From contig DASVSC010000250.1 of NCBI GenBank assembly GCA_036388295.1, positions 1-56,444 on the forward strand: a DNA stretch of 56,444 bases, in the 5' to 3' direction. Shown here piece by piece: positions 15,397 through 24,302 of this stretch (positions are counted from its first letter, which is position 1; each line of letters begins with the position of its first letter). The stretch is from RYN-431 sp036388295 (lineage in GTDB: Bacteria; Planctomycetota; Phycisphaerae; Tepidisphaerales; Tepidisphaeraceae). The position numbers and the translations under genes were made by a program. The notes under the pieces were generated by a model. The model was not told the DNA's origin. It did not search any database and saw nothing but the letters and a program-made list of their open reading frames with translations.

Positions 15397-16647
15397 ATGA
15401 GCAAGTTCTCCCTGTTCCTCGTGGCCGCCGTTCTGGCCGGCGGTTGCGCCAAGCGGCCGAAGCCGCAGCCACAGCCCCTGACGGCCCCCACGTCTGGCAA
15501 TGCCTCAGGCACTGCGTCGGGCACGGTGTCGGTCACGCCGCCGACGCCGTTCGTGCAGGCGCCGCCGCCCGCCGCCACCCGGCCGACGCCCGCGCCGGCC
15601 GGCCGGGTGGTGGAAATCATTACGCGTCCGAAGCTGGCGACGCGGCCGTCGACCACTATGGCGGCCGCCACTGCCGCCCGCGCGGGCGACACGGCGATCA
15701 ACGCCGCGTCGGTCCCCACGCCCGCTTTCACGCTCGATGACGTTAATCGCATCGACACCAGCATCAGCTGCGCGCCGCTCACGCGCTTGCTGGCGATGAA
15801 ACTCAACAACATTCCGTACCAGGGCTTCGCCGGCTACGGGTCGCTCGATTTCAGCCCCGCCCTGCCGGAAGGCACGAACCCGGACGCGATGACCAACGAC
15901 GTGCTCAGCCGCGAGCCCAGCGGCACGGCCGGGGCGATCGCACGGCTGACGAAGGGGGAAGTCGACCTGGTGCTGACGCCGCGCCTTCCCCTGCCGGCCG
16001 AAACGGCGGCCGCGAAAGAGGCGAAGGTGACCTTTCGCAGCGACCTCGTCGCCACCGAGGCCCTGGTCTTCACGACCAACGTCGCCAGCCCCGTGAACGA
16101 CCTCAGCCGTGATCAGTTGACGAAGATTTTCACCGCCCAGGCGAAGGCGTGGAAAGACCTCGGCGAGCCGACCGTGCCGCTGACCAGCCCGATCGCCAGC
16201 GAGCCGATCACCGTCGCCTACCGCGCCCGTGGCACCGCGAGCGAAGAACTGCTGCGGCAACTGCTGCTGGCGGACAAGCCGATGCCGGAACTGCCCGTCA
16301 GCCGTGCGCTCTCGGCCAGCAAACTGGTACTGGACGCCAGCGTGGAAGACCCGCAGACGATCGGCTTCAGCGTGTTCGCCTACGCCAGCAACATGAAGCG
16401 CGAAGGCCGGGTGAAAGTGCTGGCCGTCGACGGCATCGTTCCCGAGCCGGCCCGCGTCGCCAGCGGCGAATACCCGCTGACCACGCCCATCTACGTGCTG
16501 ACCCGCGCCGACCTCGGCGCTGACACGCGGCTCTACAAACTCCGCCAATGGCTCAGCAGCATGAACGGCCAGAAAGTGCTGGCCGAGGCGGGCTATATGC
16601 CCGTCAGCAGCGAAGCATGGACGGCAGTCCGGTTGATGGGGAAGTGA
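15397..16647 (+). CDS. PstS-like substrate-binding lipoprotein, 416 aa
   Basis: The lipoprotein signal LFLVAAVLAGGC is followed by a proline/threonine-rich linker (about 20-110), then a PBP-like phosphate-binding domain. Recognisable parts are LTKGEVDLVLTPRLP, LSRDQLTKIFTAQAKAWKDLG and TIGFSVFAYASN. No pst permease genes are nearby, so it may be an orphan phosphate-binding or adhesive surface protein. It begins 34 bases after nadD on the same strand. Confidence 0.8.
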   Translation: MSKFSLFLVAAVLAGGCAKRPKPQPQPLTAPTSGNASGTASGTVSVTPPTPFVQAPPPAATRPTPAPAGRVVEIITRPKLATRPSTTMAAATAARAGDTAINAASVPTPAFTLDDVNRIDTSISCAPLTRLLAMKLNNIPYQGFAGYGSLDFSPALPEGTNPDAMTNDVLSREPSGTAGAIARLTKGEVDLVLTPRLPLPAETAAAKEAKVTFRSDLVATEALVFTTNVASPVNDLSRDQLTKIFTAQAKAWKDLGEPTVPLTSPIASEPITVAYRARGTASEELLRQLLLADKPMPELPVSRALSASKLVLDASVEDPQTIGFSVFAYASNMKREGRVKVLAVDGIVPEPARVASGEYPLTTPIYVLTRADLGADTRLYKLRQWLSSMNGQKVLAEAGYMPVSSEAWTAVRLMGK

Positions 16648-16651
16648 AATT

Positions 16652-16723
16652 GAGGCGTAAGGGGAAAGGCGTAAGGAAGAGGGGACAGCTGATCTTATCC
16701 TTACGCCTCTCCCCTTACGCCTC
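16652..16723. repeat. Inverted repeat 'GAGGCGTAAGG' between convergent genes
   Basis: 26-bp arms (16652-16677, 16698-16723) with one mismatch and a 20-base loop. The right arm encodes the last residues and stop of the minus-strand redoxin gene. Confidence 0.9.
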
Positions 16724-17252
16724 TTGGTATTCCCGCATAATCCGGCCGCTCGCCGGCGTGCTGGGCCCGGTATTCCCACTGGGTCGTGCCGTCGGGGCTG
16801 AGCAGGAACAGGGCCGACAGCAGCCATGGATCGCCCAGAGCCGGGCGGGGGCGGCCGGGGATTTGGAGGTGGCCTTTGGCAAGCGCCCGCATGCCGCACG
16901 ACCAAACCGCCGGGCCGGCCATCGCGCCGATCGACCGGGCCCGGGCGATGTCGAACGCCAGGTACAGGCAGCGGTCCGGGTCGGCGATCGCCTGCGCCTC
17001 GGGCCAGCGCGTCGCCAGGAACGCGGCCAGATCTTCTTCCGTGCTTTGCGTCACCAGCAGCACCGGTGGAAAGCCGGGCTCGGCGGACAGGCCGTGCAAA
17101 TCGGCGACCATTTCCCGGCAGAACATGCAGCCGAGGTGACGTAGGAACGCCACCAGCGTCCGCGGCGCGGTCAACTGGTCGCCCAGCGTGCCGGGCCGAA
17201 GATTCAGTCCGGTTACGGGCTGGTTGAGTGTCAGTCGGTCGATCCGCTCCAT
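16701..17252 (-). CDS. AhpC/TSA-type thioredoxin-fold protein, 183 aa
   Basis: A redoxin of the peroxiredoxin-like AhpC/TSA_2 kind with an active-site-like FLRHLGCMFCREMVADL (a CxxC pair), then VTQSTEEDLAAFLATRWPEA and DPDRCLYLAF. It should reduce peroxides or disulfides in the cytoplasm; the substrate is unknown. The start is ATG 17252, and the frame upstream is unlikely to be translated. The C-terminal GVRGEA and the stop come from a repeat arm. Confidence 0.8.
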   Translation of the reverse strand: MERIDRLTLNQPVTGLNLRPGTLGDQLTAPRTLVAFLRHLGCMFCREMVADLHGLSAEPGFPPVLLVTQSTEEDLAAFLATRWPEAQAIADPDRCLYLAFDIARARSIGAMAGPAVWSCGMRALAKGHLQIPGRPRPALGDPWLLSALFLLSPDGTTQWEYRAQHAGERPDYAGIPRGVRGEA

Positions 17253-17310
17253 GAGGTGCCGCCGGCGGTTGCCCGGGCCGGCGGGTGCGATTATTGTCGC
17301 CCCTTGCGGC

Positions 17311-18702
17311 ATGGCGATCAACTTTTATGACATCGCGTACGGTTTCGGCGTCGGCGTGAGCGCGCCGGTGTGGGTCGTGCGCTCCAAGACGCGCCAGAAA
17401 GTGCTCGACGCGTTCAAGCAGCGCATGGGCCGCGACGCCCTGACCGGCCGTGTCGCCGAGGGGCCGACGATTATCCTTCACGCCGTCAGCGTCGGCGAAC
17501 TGAACGCCGCCCGCGGTTTGATCGACGGGCTGCGCCACAAGCACCCCGACCTGCACGTGGTGATCTCCACCACCACGCAGACCGGCCACGAACGCGCCGA
17601 AGCGCTGTACGGCAATCGCGCTGACATCACGCTGATCTATTACCCGCTCGATTTCTCTGCCGCCGTCAGCCGCGTGCTGGACACGTTCAAACCGCTGGCC
17701 GTGATTCTGATGGAGCTGGAACTGTGGCCGAACTTTATCGTCGCGTGCGAACGGCGCGGCATTCCGGTCATCCTCGCCAACGGGCGCATCACCGGCGGCA
17801 GCTACACGAACTTCCGCATCGGCGCGTGGCTGACGCGCCGCATGTTCCGCCGTTTGGCCGCGGTGTGCGCGCAGGAAGAAGTGTACGCCGAACGCTTTCT
17901 CACACTGGGCGCTGACCCACTGACGACCAGCGTCACCGGCACGATGAAGTTCGACACGGCCTCGACCACAGTCGACCCGATCGCCGCCGACGCGCTGGCC
18001 GCCGAGATCGGTTTGCGCCACCCGCTGTGGGTCGCCGGCAGCACCGGGCCGGGCGAAGAGGAAATCGTGCTGCAAGCGTACGGGGCGCTGCGTGGCGAGT
18101 TCCCCGGCCTGCAACTGGCGATCGTGCCGCGCAAGCCCGACCGGTTCGATGAAGTGGCCGCTTTGATCGAGCGCAGCGGCTACACCTGCGTGCGCCGCAG
18201 CATGACGGTGGCCGCGGGTGTGAACCCGCGCGAGGATGGTTCCGGAGCAAGTGACGCGTCATCGGACAGCGGGAGCGGTTCGCGCGGGTTCACACCCGCG
18301 GCCACGACTGCTTCGCCATCCGCCGTCATTCTGGGTGACACGATGGGCGAGCTGCGGACGTTCTACACGCGCGCCGACGTCGTCTTCGTCGGCCGAACGC
18401 TGGTCGATTTGGGCGAGAAGCAGCACGGCAGCGACATGATCGAGCCGTGCGCACTCGGGCGGCCGACGGTGGTCGGGCCGTTTACGCAGAACTTCGCCGA
18501 GCCGATGAACGCGCTGCGGCTGGCCGACGGCATTGTTGAAATCAAGACGCCGGCCGAGCTGACCGAGGCGATCGCCAAGCTGCTGCGCCACCCCGGCGAC
18601 ATCGGCTTGCGCGGCCGACAAGTGGTGCAGCGCCAACGCGGCGCGACGGAACGCACGATCGCGGTGATCGAGCCGATCCTGAAGGCACGCTTAACAGCAT
18701 GA
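17311..18702 (+). CDS. waaA: 3-deoxy-D-manno-octulosonic acid (Kdo) transferase
   Basis: WaaA/KdtA family: ILHAVSVGELNAARGLIDGL near the start, MELELWPNFIVACERRGIPV in the middle, and the donor-site LGDTMGELRTFYTRADVVFVGRTL toward the end. It adds Kdo to lipid A precursors at the inner membrane, implying an LPS-type envelope. An in-frame palindromic insertion adds about 33 residues at positions 301-333 (AAGVNPRE...SRGFTPAAT) in the loop before LGDTMGEL. The full product is 463 residues, somewhat longer than usual because of it. Confidence 0.92.
   Translation: MAINFYDIAYGFGVGVSAPVWVVRSKTRQKVLDAFKQRMGRDALTGRVAEGPTIILHAVSVGELNAARGLIDGLRHKHPDLHVVISTTTQTGHERAEALYGNRADITLIYYPLDFSAAVSRVLDTFKPLAVILMELELWPNFIVACERRGIPVILANGRITGGSYTNFRIGAWLTRRMFRRLAAVCAQEEVYAERFLTLGADPLTTSVTGTMKFDTASTTVDPIAADALAAEIGLRHPLWVAGSTGPGEEEIVLQAYGALRGEFPGLQLAIVPRKPDRFDEVAALIERSGYTCVRRSMTVAAGVNPREDGSGASDASSDSGSGSRGFTPAATTASPSAVILGDTMGELRTFYTRADVVFVGRTLVDLGEKQHGSDMIEPCALGRPTVVGPFTQNFAEPMNALRLADGIVEIKTPAELTEAIAKLLRHPGDIGLRGRQVVQRQRGATERTIAVIEPILKARLTA
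18208..18305. repeat. In-frame palindromic insertion inside waaA
   Basis: Perfect 25-bp inverted repeats (18208-18232, 18281-18305) with a 48-base loop, open in the waaA frame. The loop codes for a Ser/Gly/Asp-rich peptide. It is the same family as the insertions in recQ and hrpA. Confidence 0.95.
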
Positions 18703-18714
18703 CGGCCTCCGGTT

Positions 18715-18741
18715 CCCTCTCCCGGCCATACCGGGAGAGAA
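18715..18741. repeat. Hairpin of the CTCTCCC family between waaA and recQ
   Basis: A 9-bp perfect stem CTCTCCCGG/CCGGGAGAG with loop CCATA, between the two convergent stops. It may act as a bidirectional transcription end, though no T tract is seen. Confidence 0.7.
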
Positions 18742-18767
18742 CGCCTCACCGTTTCAGGCATTCTTGA

Positions 18768-20561
18768 TCAGCCTTCAATCAGTTTCTTCTTCTTCGCGAA
18801 CGCCGCGTTGATCGCTTTTCGGCCGGCGGTTTCGAAGAGGATGTCGACGTTTTTCCCGTCGTACCCCTGCACGATGCCGCGGCCGAGCGTTTTGTGGACG
18901 ATCGTCGAACCCACGGCCCACGCGTCGGCCGCGCGGGGTTCCTCGGCGGCGGCCTTGGCGACGCGTTCCGTGCGGCCGGTGCGGCAGTTGTCGCAGGCGT
19001 CGCACGTGTCGGCGGCGGGGGCGTCGAAATAAGCCAGCAGCGTCTGACGGCGGCAGGCGTCGGTTTGGGCGTATCCGCGCATCTGTTCCAGCCGGGCGGC
19101 GCGCCAGTCGCGGAAGCGGTCCTGCTGCGCGACGACTTCGTCGGCAATCGTGCCGCTGTCCTCGTCGGCCCGGGCGGGCGTGATCTGGTCGTCCAGGTTG
19201 TGTTGGATCGCCCCGACCATTTCCAGCAGCTGCAGCGTCCGTTCGAACTTGCCCCCGCCGCCGATCAATTCGATTAAAGCCTCGCGCGGCGTCGCCGGGT
19301 TTTTGCGCACCGCGTCCAGCACGTCGGCGACTTTCTCGGCTTCCAGTTTTGCCGGCGACGACAGTGACTTCTGCAATCCCAGGTCGGCCTCGCGGTACAG
19401 CAGCAGCGCCACCGCCGGCTCGCCGTCGCGGCCGGCGCGGCCGAGCTGCTGCATGTAATTGTCGATCGAATCGGGCACGTCGTAGTGAATTACCCAGCGG
19501 ACGTCCGGCTTGTCTACGCCCATGCCGAAGGCGCTGGTGGCGACGATGATCGGCACGTCGCCGCTCATGAACTCGGTCTGCCGGGCGTCGCGATCGGCTT
19601 TATTCATGCCGCCGTGATAAGTGGTGGCGCGCAGGTTGTTGGTCGCCAGCAGTTCCTTCACGGTATCGGTCGCGGCTTGCGTGGCGACGTAGACGATGCC
19701 CGCCCCGCCGCTGCCGAGTTCGGCACTAATTTCATGAATGCGCAGCGGCAGCAGCTTTTCCTTCGTTTCCACGTCGGGACAGATTTCGGCCCGCAGATCG
19801 ATGTTCGGCCGGTCGAAGCCGGTGACATGCACGACGGCGTCGGGAGTGCCGAGCTGATGCAGGATGTCTTCGCGCACCAGCGGCGACGCGGTAGCGGTGA
19901 GCGCGAGAACCTGTGGCCGCTGGTGTGAACCCGCGCGGGGACCTTTCCGTTTGGAAGCCTGCCCTGCGGCGGCGGCTTCGCGCGGGTTTACACCGGCGGC
20001 TAAATCATCGAGCACTTTTCCGAGACGGCGGTAGTCAGGGCGAAAATCGTGCCCCCATTCGCTGACGCAGTGGGCTTCGTCGACGACGAACAGACCGGGC
20101 GGATTTGCTTTCAGTGCAGCGCGCGTCGTTTCGCTCATCAGCTGTTCGGGCGCTAGCAGCACGTACTCCAGCGTGCCGTCCGCCAGGCCGTCGAAGATGC
20201 GTTGGCGTTCGGCGGCGCTGGTGTGGCTATTAAGCACGGCCGCGGGCGGCAGGCCGCCGGTTTCCATGTGCAGCACCTGGTCGACCTGCAGCGCGATCAG
20301 GGGCGACACGACGACGGTGGCCCCGCCGAGCATGACGCCGGCGATCTGGTAGATGGCCGACTTGCCGCCGCCGGTGGGCATGATCGCCAGCACGTCTCGG
20401 CCGGCCAGCAGCGGCGTGAGAATGGCCTCCTGTTCCGGCCGGAGCGTTTCGAAGCCCATTCGCTCCTGGCCCACACGGCGGGCTTCGGCGATGACCTCGG
20501 ACGGACTGACCTTGGACGTACGGCGACGCGACGGTATCTGCAAAGAGCGAACAGCACTCAT
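18768..20561 (-). CDS. recQ: RecQ-family ATP-dependent DNA helicase
   Basis: RecQ helicase core: motif I MPTGGGKS (61-68), motif II VVDEAHCVSEWGHDFRPDY, motif III LALTATA and motif VI QQLGRAGRDGEP. A zinc-binding region follows (ACRRQTLLAYF...CDACDNC), and a short C-terminal end has VGSTIVHKTLGRGIV instead of an HRDC domain. It unwinds DNA in recombination and repair. An in-frame palindromic insertion at about residues 188-216 (AAGVNPRE...) lies between motifs II and III. I choose ATG 20561; the frame continues to a TTG at 20606. It is divergent from the FAAL gene. Confidence 0.93.
   Translation of the reverse strand: MSAVRSLQIPSRRRTSKVSPSEVIAEARRVGQERMGFETLRPEQEAILTPLLAGRDVLAIMPTGGGKSAIYQIAGVMLGGATVVVSPLIALQVDQVLHMETGGLPPAAVLNSHTSAAERQRIFDGLADGTLEYVLLAPEQLMSETTRAALKANPPGLFVVDEAHCVSEWGHDFRPDYRRLGKVLDDLAAGVNPREAAAAGQASKRKGPRAGSHQRPQVLALTATASPLVREDILHQLGTPDAVVHVTGFDRPNIDLRAEICPDVETKEKLLPLRIHEISAELGSGGAGIVYVATQAATDTVKELLATNNLRATTYHGGMNKADRDARQTEFMSGDVPIIVATSAFGMGVDKPDVRWVIHYDVPDSIDNYMQQLGRAGRDGEPAVALLLYREADLGLQKSLSSPAKLEAEKVADVLDAVRKNPATPREALIELIGGGGKFERTLQLLEMVGAIQHNLDDQITPARADEDSGTIADEVVAQQDRFRDWRAARLEQMRGYAQTDACRRQTLLAYFDAPAADTCDACDNCRTGRTERVAKAAAEEPRAADAWAVGSTIVHKTLGRGIVQGYDGKNVDILFETAGRKAINAAFAKKKKLIEG
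19916..20000. repeat. In-frame palindromic insertion inside recQ
   Basis: 22-bp arms 19916-19937 and 19979-20000 with two mismatches and a 41-base loop. Read on the recQ strand, one arm gives AAGVNPRE, as in waaA and hrpA. Confidence 0.93.
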
Positions 20562-20885
20562 GATTGCCCAGACCGTAGGAATGGTGCGCGGGGGCCGTGG
20601 GTTCAAAAGGATTCATCGTTTTCTAACAGCGGCTTCGGGTTTTCCCCGTGTCGTGCCGGCGGTTTCCATTTGGCGGACGTAGGAAAAGCGGAATACAACC
20701 GCACGGCAGAACACTCAGGGGAATTGGGGATGCATTCACGCCACACACGGCTTACCGGGCTGATGCGAGGTGAGATGTTATCGGCACTCGCGTCCCGGCT
20801 CACCCGGAAGGGGTTTCGGTCGATAAAAGCGGCAGACGCCGCGCCACTCTGCGCGTGGCCGCCGATCCGGACTGGGGAACGCCTT
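20562..20885. other. Divergent region between recQ and the FAAL gene
   Basis: No separate gene is supported. The FAAL frame is open upstream, but the GGGGAA site just before 20886 favours the downstream start. This region must hold both divergent promoters; I see no standout -10/-35 pair. Confidence 0.4.
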
Positions 20886-22892
20886 ATGACCATGTCGCCG
20901 ACCGCGCCCGCCGCACCCCACGATTCCACGTGGGTCCGATTGCTCCGTCGGCGTGCGGCAAGCGAAGGCGCGTGCGTCGCGTACCGATTTCTGGCCGACG
21001 GCGAGGCAGAGACGGCGTCGATCACAGTGGCCGAACTGGACACGCGGGCCCGCGCGATTGCCGCGATGCTGCAGACGCGCACACAGCCGGGCGACCGAGT
21101 GATTCTGGCGCACGCGCCGGGGCTGGATTTTATCGCCGCCTTCTTCGGCTGTTTGTACGCCGGCGTCGTCGCCGTGCCGACCTTCCCGCCGCGCACGAAC
21201 GGCAACGGCCACCGCATGACGGCCCGGGCCCGCGCGATCGTCGACCACGCCGAGCCGAGCGTCGTGCTGACGTGCGCCGCCGACGTCGATCGCATCACAA
21301 CGGCGTTGGCCGCCAACGTGCCGGTGGTGGGCAGCGATACTGTCGCCACAGACAGTGCCGCTGCGTGGCAGGAGCCGACGATCGGCCCGCAAACGCTGGC
21401 CTGTTTGCAGTACACCAGCGGCACGTCCGGCACGCCCAAGGGCGTGATGCTGACGCACGCAGCGCTGCTGGCCAACTGCCAGCAGATCCACGAACGCTTC
21501 GAAACGAACAAACAAAGCGTCGGCGTCGTCTGGCTGCCGCCGTACCACGACATGGGTCTCGTCGGCGGCATTCTGGAGCCGCTGTACGTCGGCTTCGATA
21601 TCGTGCTGATGCCGCCGCAGGCATTCCTGCAGAAGCCGAGCCGCTGGCTAACGGCCGTCAGCCGGTACCGCGCGACCATCACCGGCGGGCCGTGCTTCGC
21701 CTTCGGCTTGTGTGCCGCGCAGGTCAGCGACGCCGACGCGGGCAAGCTGGATTTGTCGAGCCTGAAAGTGACGTTCACCGGCGCAGAAACCGTGCGGTCG
21801 GACGTGCTGAACAAGTTCGCCGCGAAGTTCGCGGGCAGCGGCTTCGACCCGCGGTCCACGCTCGCCTGCTACGGCATGGCGGAGACGACGCTGATCGTCA
21901 CCGGCGTGCGGGTCGGCCGCGGTTTGTCGAAAGAAAAGCCCTTGGGCGCGGAGGCCGAACACGTCAGTTGCGGGCCCGTGGTCGCGCCGGCGAAAATCGT
22001 CATCGTCGACCCCGCCACGCGCCAGCCGCTGCCGGACGGACGGGTCGGCGAAGTCTGGACGCACGGGCCCAGCGTGGCCGCCGGTTACTGGCAGAACCCG
22101 CTCGCCACCGCCACCACCTTTGCCGCGCGTCTGGCCGACGACAGCGGCCCGTTCGTCCGCACGGGCGACCTTGGATTCGTCCGCGACGCCGAACTGTTCG
22201 TCACCGGTCGGCTGAAAGAATTGATCATCGTCCGTGGCGTGAACCACGCGCCGCACGAAATCGAACGCACCATCGAAGAGGCGCACGCCGCCGTGCAGGC
22301 GCAGGGCGTGGCCGCGTTTTCGATCGATTCCGCCGAGGGCGAAAAGTTGGGCCTGGCGATCGAGCTGCAGCGCAACCAGCGGCACGCCGATCCGGCCGAG
22401 TTGGTTGCCGCGGTGCGCACGGCCGTGGCTGAGGCGCACGGGCTGGAGGCGCATCACGTCGTGCTGCTGAAACCCGGCGGCCTGCCGCGCACGCCCAGCG
22501 GCAAGGTGCAGCGCAGCGCTTGCCGTGAGGGACTGTTCGACGGCACGCTGGAACCTACGCACGCTTCGGTGTTGGCCGACGCGCCGCCGGCCGCGCCGTT
22601 TCTCGCGCCCGACCTGCCGGTGTCGGCGGAAACGGCTGACATTTCCGATTGGCTGGTGGCAGTGCTGGCGTCGGCGCTCAATGCCACGCCCGACCAGATC
22701 GACCCGACGCACCCCGTCGGCGGCTACGGCCTCGGCTCGGCCGACGCCGTGGGCTTTGCCGGCACGATCTCCACGCGCCTGGGCATTGACCTGCCGGCCA
22801 CGACGCTGTGGGATTACCCGACCTTGTCCGAGTTGGCCGCGTACATCAACGAATTGCTGACGGCGACCGCATCGTCGGCCGAGGCGGCATGA
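20886..22892 (+). CDS. Fatty-acyl-AMP ligase fused to acyl carrier protein, 668 aa
   Basis: The first ~580 residues are an ANL-superfamily ligase of the FAAL type: P-loop YTSGTSGTPKGVMLTH (176-191), YHDMGLVGGIL, CYGMAETTLIVTG and RTGDLGF, ending in PRTPSGKVQR. The last ~80 residues are a carrier domain with phosphopantetheine serine S618 in GYGLGSADAVG. Such proteins activate a fatty acid as an acyl-AMP and load it onto the attached ACP. No polyketide or peptide synthase is adjacent. The stop overlaps the P450 start (ATGA), so the P450 may act on the ACP-bound chain. GGGGAA precedes the start. Confidence 0.9.
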   Translation: MTMSPTAPAAPHDSTWVRLLRRRAASEGACVAYRFLADGEAETASITVAELDTRARAIAAMLQTRTQPGDRVILAHAPGLDFIAAFFGCLYAGVVAVPTFPPRTNGNGHRMTARARAIVDHAEPSVVLTCAADVDRITTALAANVPVVGSDTVATDSAAAWQEPTIGPQTLACLQYTSGTSGTPKGVMLTHAALLANCQQIHERFETNKQSVGVVWLPPYHDMGLVGGILEPLYVGFDIVLMPPQAFLQKPSRWLTAVSRYRATITGGPCFAFGLCAAQVSDADAGKLDLSSLKVTFTGAETVRSDVLNKFAAKFAGSGFDPRSTLACYGMAETTLIVTGVRVGRGLSKEKPLGAEAEHVSCGPVVAPAKIVIVDPATRQPLPDGRVGEVWTHGPSVAAGYWQNPLATATTFAARLADDSGPFVRTGDLGFVRDAELFVTGRLKELIIVRGVNHAPHEIERTIEEAHAAVQAQGVAAFSIDSAEGEKLGLAIELQRNQRHADPAELVAAVRTAVAEAHGLEAHHVVLLKPGGLPRTPSGKVQRSACREGLFDGTLEPTHASVLADAPPAAPFLAPDLPVSAETADISDWLVAVLASALNATPDQIDPTHPVGGYGLGSADAVGFAGTISTRLGIDLPATTLWDYPTLSELAAYINELLTATASSAEAA

Positions 22893-24115
22893 GCGGGCTC
22901 GGCGCGGACATCCTGTACAACCCGATGCACGCGAGCTACGCCGCCGATCCGTACCCGGCCCTGCACCGATTGCGCGCGGCCGAGCCGGTCCATTTCAGTC
23001 CGCTGTTGAAAGTCTGGGTGCTGACGCGTTACGCCGACGTGGTCGCCGCGCTGCGCGCGCCGGAACTGTCGGCCGCGGCGCGCAACTGGGCGGGGTACGA
23101 ACGTTTTTTCCTCCGGCCGTCGATCGAGCAGAACGTGCTGGACCAGATGTACCAGCGCTGGATGCTGCAGCTGGACGCGCCCGACCACACGCGCTTGCGC
23201 GCCCTGACCGGCCGGGCGTTCACGCCGCGTGCGGTGCAGCAGATGCGGCAGACGATCGCCGACGTCGCCGACGCCATGTTGGACCGCGCGGGTGCCGACG
23301 GGCGGCTGGACGTGGTGCGCGATTTTTCGTTCCCGCTGCCAGTGACGATCATCAGCAAAATGCTCGGCGTGCCGGCCGAGGACGACGCGCGGGTGCTGGA
23401 CTGGTCGACGAAGCTGCTGCCGAGCTTCAGCCCGGCGATGTCGCTGGCGACACTGAAGGCAGTGAACACGGCGCTGACGGAGTTCAGGGCCTACTTCGCG
23501 GAACTGGTCGAGCGCCGCCGGCGTGAGCCGACGGACGATCTGCTGAGCGACCTGATCGCGGCACGCGACAACGAAGACAAACTAAGCGACGAAGAATTGT
23601 TCGCGACGTCGATCCTGCTCACCTTCGCCGGCCACGCCAGCACGGCGCAGGCGATCGCCAATGTCGTTGCGACCGTGGCGACGCGGCCGGACGTGTGGGC
23701 GGCGCTGCGGGCGAATCCGCAATGGGTCCCCGCGGCCGTCGAGGAATCGTTGCGCCACGAAAGCCCGCTGCAACTGATTTATCGCACGACGCTGGCGCCG
23801 TACGCCGTCGGCGGGCAGACGATTCCGAAGGGCGAAATGGTCTTCCTGATCCTGCCGGCCGCCAACCGCGACCCGGCCCGGTTTTCGGACCCGGACCGTT
23901 TCGATATGCACCGCGCGGACAACAAACACGTGGCCTTCGGCTACGGTGGGCATTTCTGCGCCGGCGCGGGTTTGGCCCGGCTGGAAACGCAGGTGGCCAT
24001 CGAACGGCTGCTGGCGCGGTTTAATGCCGTCGAACTAGACGGGCCGGTGCCGAAGCGGGAAAGCAGTTTGCTGCTGCGCGGGCTGGAGTCGCTGCCGGTG
24101 CGACTGCGGGCATAG
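22889..24115 (+). CDS. Cytochrome P450, 408 aa
   Basis: A soluble bacterial P450. It has the I-helix oxygen-activation motif FAGHASTAQ, ExxR at E286-R289 (ESLRHE) and the heme loop FGYGGHFCAGAGLAR with cysteine ligand C357. It overlaps the FAAL-ACP gene by four bases, so the two are co-translated. In known systems P450s hydroxylate carrier-bound acyl chains; the same role here is inference. No ferredoxin or reductase gene is next to it. Confidence 0.93.
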   Translation: MSGLGADILYNPMHASYAADPYPALHRLRAAEPVHFSPLLKVWVLTRYADVVAALRAPELSAAARNWAGYERFFLRPSIEQNVLDQMYQRWMLQLDAPDHTRLRALTGRAFTPRAVQQMRQTIADVADAMLDRAGADGRLDVVRDFSFPLPVTIISKMLGVPAEDDARVLDWSTKLLPSFSPAMSLATLKAVNTALTEFRAYFAELVERRRREPTDDLLSDLIAARDNEDKLSDEELFATSILLTFAGHASTAQAIANVVATVATRPDVWAALRANPQWVPAAVEESLRHESPLQLIYRTTLAPYAVGGQTIPKGEMVFLILPAANRDPARFSDPDRFDMHRADNKHVAFGYGGHFCAGAGLARLETQVAIERLLARFNAVELDGPVPKRESSLLLRGLESLPVRLRA

Positions 24116-24121
24116 TCTGTC

Positions 24122-24294
24122 TGGTTCCCTCTCCCGGTATGGCCGGGAGAGGATTAGGGTGAGGGCTGCGAACGGCGGACGGAATCACCCGAGGCTGGAA
24201 ATGCCCGGCGACGATCGCGCCTTTAAAAGTTAAATCTGCTGACCGCCGGCCCTCACCCTAACCCTCTCCCGTGAATACAAGGGATAGGGAACCA
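24122..24294. repeat. Inverted repeat of the CTCTCCC/TCACCCTAACCC family
   Basis: Arms about 24122-24166 and 24249-24294, each beginning or ending with TGGTTCCCTCTCCC and containing a smaller hairpin. The loop is about 80 bases. It lies between the convergent P450 and cysE genes and fills the gap. Confidence 0.85.
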
Positions 24295-24302
24295 GAGGCG
24301 TG

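Noticed and set aside
15397..16647. Calling the binding protein PstS of a Pst transporter
   Set aside because: No pstC, pstA, pstB or phoU is present and the N-terminal linker is unusual, so only 'PstS-like' is supported.
16652..16723. Ordinary bidirectional terminators as explanation for all inverted repeats
   Set aside because: Some lie inside genes in frame, loops reach 149 bases, arms are shared between loci, and T tracts are mostly missing.
15505..18114. An 869-codon minus-strand open frame
   Set aside because: It runs antisense through the PstS-like gene, across the redoxin gene in another frame, and into waaA. Its translation is low-complexity Arg/Gly/His sequence without motifs, as expected opposite high-GC genes.
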